Shown: piece by piece, positions 1-5,688 of the stretch
How positions within the stretch are numbered: position 1 is the stretch's first letter
Layout of the letters: each line of letters opens with the position of its first letter
Assembly: GCA_035762565.1 (NCBI GenBank)
Contig: DASTOJ010000322.1
Location: 1-9,872, forward strand
Reading direction: 5' to 3'
Length of the DNA stretch: 9,872 nucleotides
Source of the DNA: AR5 sp035762565
GTDB lineage: Bacteria; Methylomirabilota; Methylomirabilia; Rokubacteriales; CSP1-6
The notes under the pieces: model-generated
The model's input: only the letters and a program-made list of their open reading frames with translations
What the model was told of the DNA's origin: nothing
Databases searched by the model: none
Translations under genes and position numbers: made by a program

Positions 1-1
1 C

Positions 2-346
2 ATGTTCGTGGCCGAGGAAAGCGCGGAGCCCGTCGGCATGGCTTTCGGCACCGTCGATCGCGAGCGCGCGGGGGCGGCCCACCTGGGCGGCATGTGGACC
101 GAGCCCGCTCGCCGGGGCCGCGGGATCGGACAGGCCCTCGCCGAGGCCGTGTTCGCCTGGGCCCACGAGCGCGGGTTCGACCATCTCGTGCTGTGGGTGA
201 CGGAGGGCAACACGCCGGCCATCGCGCTCTACGAGCGCCTCGGGTTCGCGGCCACGGGCCGTCACGACCGCCTGCCGGCCCACCCCGCCCTCGGCACCTT
301 CGAGATGGAGCGGACGCTCTGCCGACCGCCGGCAATCCTGCAATGA
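2..346 (+). CDS. GNAT-family N-acetyltransferase, 5' end outside window
   Basis: This is the C-terminal part of a GNAT (Gcn5-related) acetyltransferase, which moves an acetyl group from acetyl-CoA to an amine; the substrate cannot be read from sequence. The 114 visible residues carry the acetyl-CoA pyrophosphate loop (motif A, RRGRGIG at residues 37-43, followed by a helix) and the motif B region NTPAIALYERLGF (residues 70-82), a pattern typical of RimI-like and other small GNATs. Family members are usually 150-170 residues, so the first strands and helices are missing. The ATG at base 2 is probably an internal methionine, and the frame is open to the window edge. It ends with TGA at 344-346, about 34 bases before the next gene's preferred start, so it may be in the same transcription unit. 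The family call is firm; the specificity is unknown. Confidence 0.85.
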   Translation: MFVAEESAEPVGMAFGTVDRERAGAAHLGGMWTEPARRGRGIGQALAEAVFAWAHERGFDHLVLWVTEGNTPAIALYERLGFAATGRHDRLPAHPALGTFEMERTLCRPPAILQ

Positions 347-380
347 CGTGGACGCGCCCCGCTCCGGCGGCGTGACGGGC

Positions 381-1676
381 ATGCGACTGTTGCCGGATCT
401 CGTGCTGACGCCGCAGGGCTGGCAGGCCGATCGCGCGATCGCGGTCGCCGACGGCCGTATCGCGGCGGTCCACGAGACGGGCGCTCCCCAGCGCGGCGAC
501 GTCGCGCTCCCCGGCCGCGCGCTGCTGCCAGGGACGGTCAACAGCCACTGCCACGCCTTCCAGTCGCTGCTGCGCGGGCTCGGCGACGACCTCGACTTCA
601 TGGGCTGGCGCGACCGGGTGCTCTATCCGTTCTCCGAGCGGCTGGACCGCGCCGGCCTCGCGCTCGGCGCCGCGTTCGCCTTCGCCGAGATGCTCAAGCA
701 GGGCGTCACGACGTGCGTGGACTTCTTCTACGTCCAGGACGAGGGCAACGACAACGCCGAGGCCGTGATCGCCGCGGCGCGCGCGGTCGGCATCCGCCTG
801 GTACTGGCCCGCGCGATGTACGACTGGGAGGGCGCGCCCCGGCGCTACCGGGAGACGCCGGCCGACGCGGCGCGGCGAGTGCGCGAGCTGATCGCCGCGC
901 ATCGCCACGACGAGACGGTGGTGGTGCAGCCGGCGCCCCACAGCCCCCACGCCGCCTCGCCCGCCATGATCCGGGCCGGGTTCGAGGTGGCCGAGGGCGC
1001 CGACACCGTGTTCCACATCCACGTGGCCGAGGGGCGGTACGAGGGCGAGCGGACGCTGCGCGAGCACGGCGCCACGCCCATCCGCTATCTCGACCGCCTG
1101 GGCGTGCTGGGCCCGCGCATGGTGGGCGTGCACTGCGTCTGGCTCGACCCTGACGAGATCGCGCTGATGGGCGCCCGGGGCGCCGGCCTCGCCTACTGCC
1201 CGGGGTCCAACATGTTCCTTGGCGACGGGATCACGCGCGTGCCCGAGATGCTCGCCGCCGGCGTCCGGATCGGCCTCGGCACCGACGGCGGCTGCACCAA
1301 CAACCGCCTGTCCGTCTTCGACGAGATGCGCAGCTGCTCGCTCCTGCAGCGCGTGCGGTTGCTCGACGGCGCCGCCCTGTCGGCCGAGACGGCCTTCGAC
1401 CTCGGCACCCGCTCGGCGGCCGAGCTGCTGCGGCTGGAGGCGGGCGTGCTGGCGTCGGGCCGCCTGGCCGACCTGGTGGCGGTCGATCTCGGGCACCTTT
1501 CGCTGCAGCCGCGGACCGACCTGCTCAAGAGCGTCGTCTACGCGATGTCCCCCGCGGCCGTCACCGACGTCTGGGTGCACGGCCGCCGGGTGGTCGAGCG
1601 CGGGCGCCTCACCACGACGTCGGAGGACGACCTGGTGGCCCGGGTGTCGGCGCTCACCAAGGGCTGGACGCTCTGA
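381..1676 (+). CDS. Metal-dependent amidohydrolase/deaminase (SAH deaminase / ATZ-TRZ type, possibly HutF-like)
   Basis: This is a 431-residue amidohydrolase-superfamily TIM-barrel enzyme predicted to hydrolyse a C-N bond (deaminase or deiminase) with one divalent metal. Metal and catalytic residues are visible: HxH at 56/58 (SHCHAFQ), His214 and Glu217 in HIHVAE, His251 in VHCVW and Asp302 in LGTDGG. The LLRGLGDDLDF..W segment and the NNRLSVFDEMR segment after the Asp resemble methylthioadenosine/S-adenosylhomocysteine deaminases. The HAFQ after HxH recalls formimidoylglutamate deiminase (HutF). I chose ATG at 381 because the sequence from MRLLPDLVLT is the usual family N-terminus; GTG codons at 348 and 372 are in frame and would add 11 or 3 residues. 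No strong ribosome-binding site precedes any of these starts. A histidine ammonia-lyase follows 8 bases after the stop, which makes a role in histidine breakdown possible. The superfamily is sure; the substrate is not. Confidence 0.88.
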   Translation: MRLLPDLVLTPQGWQADRAIAVADGRIAAVHETGAPQRGDVALPGRALLPGTVNSHCHAFQSLLRGLGDDLDFMGWRDRVLYPFSERLDRAGLALGAAFAFAEMLKQGVTTCVDFFYVQDEGNDNAEAVIAAARAVGIRLVLARAMYDWEGAPRRYRETPADAARRVRELIAAHRHDETVVVQPAPHSPHAASPAMIRAGFEVAEGADTVFHIHVAEGRYEGERTLREHGATPIRYLDRLGVLGPRMVGVHCVWLDPDEIALMGARGAGLAYCPGSNMFLGDGITRVPEMLAAGVRIGLGTDGGCTNNRLSVFDEMRSCSLLQRVRLLDGAALSAETAFDLGTRSAAELLRLEAGVLASGRLADLVAVDLGHLSLQPRTDLLKSVVYAMSPAAVTDVWVHGRRVVERGRLTTTSEDDLVARVSALTKGWTL

Positions 1677-1684
1677 GCGCGCTG

Positions 1685-3205
1685 GTGCTGGACGGGGGGC
1701 CGCTGGCGCTCGGCGACGTCGAGTCCGTGGCGCGCGGGCGCCGCGAGGTCGCCCTGGCGCCGGTCGCCGTCGAGCGGCTGGCCGGCGCGCGCGGCTTCGT
1801 CGACCGCCTGGCCGCGGGCGCCGAGCCCATCTACGGCATCACGACCGGCGTCGGCAAGCTGAAGGACGTGGTCATTCCGCCGGCCGAGCGGGCGGCCCTG
1901 CAGCGTAACCTGGTGCTGAGCCACGCCGGCGGCGTCGGCCCGCCGCTGGCCGAGACCGAGACGCGGGCGGTCCTGCTGCTGCTCGCGGCCTCGCTCGCGC
2001 GCGGGGCCTCGGGCGTGCGGCCACTCGTCGTCGAGACGTTGGTCGCCTGCCTGAACCGTGCCCTGCATCCGGTCGTCCCGGAGGGGGGCTCGGTCGGCTC
2101 GTCGGGGGATCTGGCGCCGCTGGCGCATGTGGCCGCCTGCCTGCTCGGCGAAGGCGAGGCCTGGGCCGGTGGCGGGCGCGTGCCCGCGCGCGACGCGCTG
2201 GCGCGGGCGGGGATCGCCCCGCTCGTCCTCGAGACGAAGGAGGGGCTGGCGCTGCTGAACGGCACGCATCTGATGGCCGGCCTCGGCGCGCTGGCGGTGC
2301 TGGACGCCGGCCGGCTGGCGCGGCTGGCCGACGTCGCCGGCGCCATGTCGCTGGAGGCGCTGATGGGCACCAACGCCGCCTTCGACCCGCGCATCCACGC
2401 CCTGCGTCCGCACCCCGGCCAGCGCACCGTGGCCGAGAATCTCACCCGGCTCACCGCCGCCAGCGGCATCATCGAGTCCCACCGCGACTGCACGCGCGTG
2501 CAGGACGCCTACAGCCTGCGCTGCATGCCGCAGGTCCACGGCTCCGCGCGCGAGGCGATCGCCTTTGCGCGCGGCGTGCTGGAGCGTGAGCTGGGCGCGG
2601 TGACCGACAACCCGCTCGTCTTCGCCGCCGACGGCGTCGTCCTCAGCGGCGGCAACTTCCACGGCGAGGTGCTGGGCCTGGCGCTCGACACGCTCGCCGT
2701 GGGCCTGACCCAGCTGGCCGGGATCAGCGAGCGCCGCAGCGATCGGCTGGTGAACCCGCTGACGAACGAGGGGCTGCCGCCCTTCCTGGCCCAGACCGGC
2801 GGCGTGAACTCCGGCTACATGATCGCGCAGTACACCGCCGCCGCGCTGGTCGCCGAGCTGCGGACACTTGCGCATCCGGCCAGCGTCGACTCCATCCCCA
2901 CGTCGGGCCTTCAGGAGGACTACAACGCCATGGGCGCCGGCGCGGCGCTCAAGGCGCGCCGGGGCGTCGGCCTCACCCGCCGGGTGCTGGCGATCGAGAT
3001 GCTGCTGGGTGCGCAGGCGCTCGACCTGCGCGCGCCGCTCGTGCCCGGCCGCGGAAGCCGGGCCGCCCGCGCCGCTGTCCGCCGCCGCATTCCGTTGCTC
3101 GGCGACGATCGCTATCTCAAGGACGACCTCGACGCCGCACTGGCGCTGGCCGAGGACGGCGACGTGGTCGCGGCGGCCGAGCGCGCGGTCGGGCCGCTGG
3201 AATAG
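1685..3205 (+). CDS. hutH: Histidine ammonia-lyase (MIO-type aromatic amino acid lyase)
   Basis: At 506 residues this matches the usual length of bacterial histidine ammonia-lyase, which converts L-histidine to urocanate and ammonia in the cytoplasm, the first step of histidine use. Residues that form the pocket in the Pseudomonas putida enzyme have counterparts here: Tyr50 (YGITTG), His80 (LSH), Asn192 (LLNGT), Gln273/Tyr276/Arg279 (QDAYSLR), Phe325 (GGNFHGE) and Glu411 (QED). Two places differ from the textbook enzyme. The MIO-forming triad is Ser139-Ser140-Gly141 instead of Ala-Ser-Gly, and the usual NQEDH segment reads LQEDY (409-413). The family signature tolerates Ser at the first triad position. 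The gene starts at GTG, 8 bases after the deaminase gene, and is followed 4 bases after its stop by the next gene, so co-transcription is likely. A related aromatic amino acid lyase is the main alternative, but the retained Glu411 and SH pair favour histidine. Confidence 0.87.
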   Translation: MLDGGPLALGDVESVARGRREVALAPVAVERLAGARGFVDRLAAGAEPIYGITTGVGKLKDVVIPPAERAALQRNLVLSHAGGVGPPLAETETRAVLLLLAASLARGASGVRPLVVETLVACLNRALHPVVPEGGSVGSSGDLAPLAHVAACLLGEGEAWAGGGRVPARDALARAGIAPLVLETKEGLALLNGTHLMAGLGALAVLDAGRLARLADVAGAMSLEALMGTNAAFDPRIHALRPHPGQRTVAENLTRLTAASGIIESHRDCTRVQDAYSLRCMPQVHGSAREAIAFARGVLERELGAVTDNPLVFAADGVVLSGGNFHGEVLGLALDTLAVGLTQLAGISERRSDRLVNPLTNEGLPPFLAQTGGVNSGYMIAQYTAAALVAELRTLAHPASVDSIPTSGLQEDYNAMGAGAALKARRGVGLTRRVLAIEMLLGAQALDLRAPLVPGRGSRAARAAVRRRIPLLGDDRYLKDDLDAALALAEDGDVVAAAERAVGPLE

Positions 3206-3209
3206 CGCC

Positions 3210-3779
3210 GTGAACCGGCACGTCGTGTGGCAGGCGTGGACGGGCGTCGGGCTCGAGTCGTGCCGGATCACGGGCGGTGACGGCGGCGTGCGGGCCGAGA
3301 GCGTCGCGCTCGGGGTCGACGCGGGCCGGCCATGGGCCATGCGTTACACGCTGCGCTGCGACGCCGGCTGGCGGGTGCGCGAGCTGACGGTCTCGAGCCT
3401 GGAGGGCGACGGGAGCGCGCTGGCGCTGGCGGCGGATGGCACCGGCCGCTGGACCGGCCCCGGCGGCGAGCGCCTGGCCGCCCTCGACGGCTGCCTCGAC
3501 GTCGACCTCTCGGCCACCGCGTTCACGAACACGCTGCCAATCAGGCGCCTGGGCATGGTGCCCGGCTGGAGCGAGGAAATTACCGTGGTGTACGTCTCGG
3601 TCCCGGGTTTCGAAGTGTCGGTCGCCCGGCAGCGGTACCACTGCCTGGCCTGCGCGCCCGACGGCGGGCGCTATCGCTTCGAGGATCCGGCGAGCGGCTT
3701 CACGGCCGAGATCGACGTGGACGGCGACGGCCTGGTGGTCGAGTACCCCCACATCGCCCGGCAGGTGTGGTCCCGCTGA
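3210..3779 (+). CDS. Putative glycolipid-binding protein (PF06475 / DUF1089 type)
   Basis: This 189-residue protein resembles the putative glycolipid-binding family typified by Pseudomonas PA1994, whose biochemical role is poorly known. The best marker is the block LDGCLDVDLSATAFTNTLPI (residues 92-111) followed by RRLGM. Other family features are an N-terminal Trp-rich stretch (VVWQAW), YTLRCDAGWRVRELTV at about 46-61, a beta-rich middle (ITVVYVSVPGFEVSVARQRY) and a C-terminal EYPHIARQVW. No signal peptide or membrane segment is seen, so it is probably cytoplasmic. It starts at GTG, 4 bases after the hutH stop, which suggests translational coupling; an upstream extension in the same frame only overlaps hutH. 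Its stop lies 20 bases from the stop of the convergent DUF421 gene. Nothing in the sequence ties it functionally to histidine breakdown. Confidence 0.82.
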   Translation: MNRHVVWQAWTGVGLESCRITGGDGGVRAESVALGVDAGRPWAMRYTLRCDAGWRVRELTVSSLEGDGSALALAADGTGRWTGPGGERLAALDGCLDVDLSATAFTNTLPIRRLGMVPGWSEEITVVYVSVPGFEVSVARQRYHCLACAPDGGRYRFEDPASGFTAEIDVDGDGLVVEYPHIARQVWSR

Positions 3780-3799
3780 GGGGCGCCGCCCTCCGAGCG
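3774..3799. terminator. Hairpin between convergent genes, possible bidirectional terminator
   Basis: Bases 3774-3782 (CGCTGAGGG) can pair with 3789-3793 (CCCTC) and 3796-3799 (AGCG), leaving a 2-base bulge (CG) and a 6-base loop (GCGCCG): nine base pairs in all. The element spans the whole gap between the converging PF06475 and DUF421 genes and overlaps the + strand stop codon. There is no T-run on either side, so it is not a classic intrinsic terminator; it could stop transcription weakly or shield 3' ends. Confidence 0.4.
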
Positions 3800-4279
3800 T
3801 CATGCCGCCGCGCGGCCCTGGCCGGGTTCCGGGCCGGGCTCGCGTGGAATGATGGAGATGTCGCCGTGGCGCTCCAGCACCGCGTACTTGATCTGGTCGA
3901 GGCGCTCCAGACCGTGCGTGTGCCGGGCGGCGCACAGCACGTCGCCGACGTCCACACCCGAGCGCTCCAGGCGATCCTGCAATGGGCGGCCGTCCTCGAC
4001 GATCACGAGGGGCGTGCCTTCCAGCCACCGTTCCAGCGCCGGCACCCGCGTTTTCACGAATGTCAGGCCCGTGTCGATGACCACGAGGGTCACGATCAGC
4101 ACCAGGGCATTGGTCACCGAGTAGCCGGGGCCGACCATGGCGTTCTGGACCGCCTCGCTGATGATGAGCAGCAGGACGAAGTCGAACGTCGTGATCTGCC
4201 CGAGCGCCCGCTTGCCGGTGATCCGGAAGACGATGAGCAACAGCCCGTAGACGGCGGCGCCGCGCAGGACGGATTCCAC
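3800..4279 (-). CDS. DUF421 (YetF-like) membrane protein
   Basis: This 159-residue protein matches the DUF421/COG2323 family of small bacterial inner-membrane proteins, whose function is not well defined. Hydrophobic segments lie at about residues 5-20, 33-45 and 56-74, followed by a soluble domain at about 80-147. The family hallmark FRITGKRALGQITTFDFVLL (residues 18-37) links the first two membrane segments. The soluble part contains LVIVEDGRPLQDRLERSGV and ends in a Pro/Gly-rich tail. I placed the start at GTG 4279, 8 bases after the stop of the upstream membrane-protein gene, because the frame further upstream overlaps that gene. Length is at the short end for the family. It is the last gene of the - strand group and ends against the convergent hairpin. 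The family is clear; the role is not. Confidence 0.85.
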   Translation of the reverse strand: MESVLRGAAVYGLLLIVFRITGKRALGQITTFDFVLLLIISEAVQNAMVGPGYSVTNALVLIVTLVVIDTGLTFVKTRVPALERWLEGTPLVIVEDGRPLQDRLERSGVDVGDVLCAARHTHGLERLDQIKYAVLERHGDISIIPREPGPEPGQGRAAA

Positions 4280-4287
4280 GGCCGGCC

Positions 4288-4818
4288 TCAGGGGAACACG
4301 AATTGCCGGAACTCGAGGGCGGCGGCGGTGGCCGGCTCCTCGAGGCCGGCCCGCCCCCGCACCGCGCCGAGGCGCTCGGGCTGGAGGTTCAGCGTCACGG
4401 CCAGCGGCCGCCCGGGCTCGGCCACCGCGAAGACGAAGATCACGCGGTCGGCGGCCCCCTCGACCCGGACCGGCGCGGGCAGCACGGCCTCGATGCGCGC
4501 GCCCTCCAGGTACTCGCGGTCGACCCACACGCGCACCTCGGGGGCCCGGGTGGCCGTCGCGTCGAGACGGAAGGTCAGGGCCTCGCTGGACTGGTACCGG
4601 GACAGGCGCTGGAAGGCGACCGCGAGCCCCTCGGTCTGCACGGTGGCGTCGCTGAGGGGCCCCGAGCCGAGGAGGCCCAGCGTGGCGGCGACCAGGAACG
4701 CGACCATGAGCCAGGTGCCGATTCGCTCCGCGCGCTGAGAGCGGCGCTCGAAGACCGGATCCTCGTCGATCTCGAGGCCACGCACTGGAGGGATCGCCAC
4801 GCCCCGAGCGAGCTGCAA
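4288..4818 (-). CDS. Single-pass membrane protein of unknown function, paired with DUF421
   Basis: I do not recognise a named family. The 176-residue product has a charged N-terminal stretch (about 1-33, including EIDEDPVFERRSQRAERIG), one hydrophobic helix at about 34-52 (GTWLMVAFLVAATLGLLG) and a 120-residue tail rich in beta-prone segments such as EALTFRLDATAT and PLAVTLNLQPERL. The likely topology is an N-in anchor with an exported C-terminal domain. It sits in the same frame as the preceding bactofilin gene, after that gene's TAG, with no ATG available. I used TTG at 4818; GTG at 4800 or 4785 are equally plausible and would shorten it by 6 or 11 residues. Eight bases separate its stop from the DUF421 start, so the two products are probably made together and may form a membrane complex, which is inference. 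Confidence 0.65.
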   Translation of the reverse strand: MQLARGVAIPPVRGLEIDEDPVFERRSQRAERIGTWLMVAFLVAATLGLLGSGPLSDATVQTEGLAVAFQRLSRYQSSEALTFRLDATATRAPEVRVWVDREYLEGARIEAVLPAPVRVEGAADRVIFVFAVAEPGRPLAVTLNLQPERLGAVRGRAGLEEPATAAALEFRQFVFP

Positions 4819-4854
4819 CCCGGGTGCCGCCGACCATGGCCGGCCGGGGCGGGC

Positions 4855-5280
4855 CTACCGCTCGGCGGAGACGATCGAGAGGTCGCGCGGGGCTGACGGG
4901 GCGGGGACGTCCTCAGACCGGGCCTTCGTCATGCGGCAGTGGCCCTCGAAGAGCACCCCCTCTTCGACGACCACCACGGGTGCCTCCACGTCACCGTACA
5001 CGCGCGCGCTGCCGCGCAGCTCCACGCGCTCGGTGCCGAGGATGTTGCCCCGGACCTCGCCGCTGACGAGCACGGTGCCGGCGTGGATGGCCGCGTTGAC
5101 CACGCCCTTCTCGCCGATGATCAGCGTGTCGTTCGAGAAGATCTCGCCGGTCAGCTTGCCGTTCAGCATGACGGTGCCGCTGAACGTGTACTTGCCCTCG
5201 ATCTCCGAGGCTTCGTCGATGTAGGCGCTGAGGTCGCTGTTGCTCTTGACGGCCGCTTGGTTGCTCTTCCGCCACCGCAT
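4855..5280 (-). CDS. Bactofilin (polymer-forming cytoskeletal protein)
   Basis: Bactofilins (PF04519, formerly DUF583) assemble without nucleotide into filaments of right-handed beta-helix subunits and often organise cell-shape or envelope machinery at the inner membrane. The 141-residue product has a short N-terminal region starting MRWRKSN, akin to the basic/aromatic membrane-targeting ends of some bactofilins. A repetitive core follows at about residues 19-115, with regular Gly/hydrophobic rungs: IEGKYTFSGTVMLNGKLTGE, then LIIGEKGVVNAAIHAGTVLV, then VELRGSARVYGDVEAPVVVV and EEGVLFEGHCRM. A disordered tail ends it. I chose ATG 5280 because the rungs begin soon after it and a GGAG lies about 9 bases upstream; the same frame upstream is Arg-rich shadow sequence overlapping the 53-residue gene. 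It starts 13 bases after that gene's stop and precedes the membrane-protein gene by 36 bases. Confidence 0.93.
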   Translation of the reverse strand: MRWRKSNQAAVKSNSDLSAYIDEASEIEGKYTFSGTVMLNGKLTGEIFSNDTLIIGEKGVVNAAIHAGTVLVSGEVRGNILGTERVELRGSARVYGDVEAPVVVVEEGVLFEGHCRMTKARSEDVPAPSAPRDLSIVSAER

Positions 5281-5293
5281 CGGAGGGCTCCGG

Positions 5294-5455
5294 CTATCTC
5301 GGCGCCGTCTGGCCGGCCGGCTTCTCCTCGATCGGGTACGCCGGGCGCGGGGCGCCGCTCGCCGGCTCCTCGTGGATCTTGCGGACGTTGCCGTTGAAGA
5401 CATCCTCCTCGGAGATCACCAGCGAGTCCGTCTTGAAGTTGCCGCGTCCGCGCAT
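5294..5455 (-). CDS. Small 53-residue protein with one bactofilin-like rung
   Basis: This short gene starts at ATG 5455 behind a strong ribosome-binding site (GGAGGG, five bases before the start, near 5457-5464) and ends 13 bases before the bactofilin start. Its residues 9-24 (TDSLVISEEDVFNGNV) line up without gaps with bactofilin residues 50-65 (NDTLIIGEKGVVNAAI): Asp, Leu, Ile, Glu, Val and Asn are identical, and several other pairs are conservative. The rest is charged and Pro-rich (HEEPASGAPRPAYPIEEKPAG), with no membrane segment. It may be a one-rung companion, a cap for the neighbouring bactofilin, or a degraded bactofilin. An in-frame upstream ATG would add 27 residues, but it lacks a comparable binding site. 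It is not Pup: the C-terminus is TAPR, not Gly-Gly-Glu/Gln. Confidence 0.68.
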   Translation of the reverse strand: MRGRGNFKTDSLVISEEDVFNGNVRKIHEEPASGAPRPAYPIEEKPAGQTAPR

Positions 5456-5580
5456 CGAGCCCTCCAGCGACGACGACTCCGGTGGATCGACCACGCGGAG
5501 ATCGTGCGGCGAGCGCCGCGGCGTTGTGCCGCGCATCCAACCGTCAGGGGCCTCGACACCCGTACGCAGCCGGGGAGCCA

Positions 5581-5610
5581 GATGTACCACCCCCCTCGCC
5601 AAACTGTCAA
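5581..5610 (-). promoter_or_regulatory. Sigma-70-like promoter for the bactofilin group
   Basis: On the - strand a perfect TTGACA (-35, bases 5605-5610) is followed after 18 bases by TACATC (bases 5581-5586), a weak -10 with three of six consensus matches. A perfect -35 is unlikely by chance in sequence this GC-rich. It lies after the hairpin behind pafA and about 120 bases before the 53-residue gene, so it would drive that gene and the three behind it. The remaining 5456-5580 leader shows nothing else I can name. Confidence 0.42.
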
Positions 5611-5660
5611 TCCTTCCGACTCCTACCGCCGCTGGTAGACAGGACGATCCGTGACGACCG

Positions 5661-5687
5661 TCGAGAGGGGGCGAAGCCCCTCTTCGA
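5661..5687 (-). terminator. Hairpin directly after pafA
   Basis: Bases 5664-5670 (AGAGGGG) pair with 5677-5683 (CCCCTCT) around a 6-base loop, and three more pairs (5661-5663 with 5685-5687) extend the stem past a single bulged T. It begins two bases after the pafA stop codon. No clear U-run follows, so it may be a weak or factor-assisted terminator or a 3'-end protecting stem. Confidence 0.5.
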
Positions 5688-5688
5688 G

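Noticed and set aside
1538..3340. A 600-codon open frame on the - strand opposite hutH
   Set aside because: The translation is low-complexity, rich in Arg, Gln and His, and shows no domain. It mirrors the GC-rich hutH coding strand, which has clear family motifs.
3332..4738. A 468-codon + strand open frame across the convergent junction
   Set aside because: It runs out of frame through the PF06475 gene and antisense to the DUF421 and membrane-protein genes, with composition typical of a shadow frame.
4280..4837. Upstream extension of the DUF421 frame to ATG 4837
   Set aside because: The extra 186 residues are Arg/Gly/Ala-rich and overlap the whole preceding membrane-protein gene; the DUF421 family starts near the GTG at 4279.
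5294..5455. The 53-residue protein as the missing Pup
   Set aside because: It ends TAPR instead of Gly-Gly-Glu/Gln, and its core resembles a bactofilin rung rather than the Pup helix.
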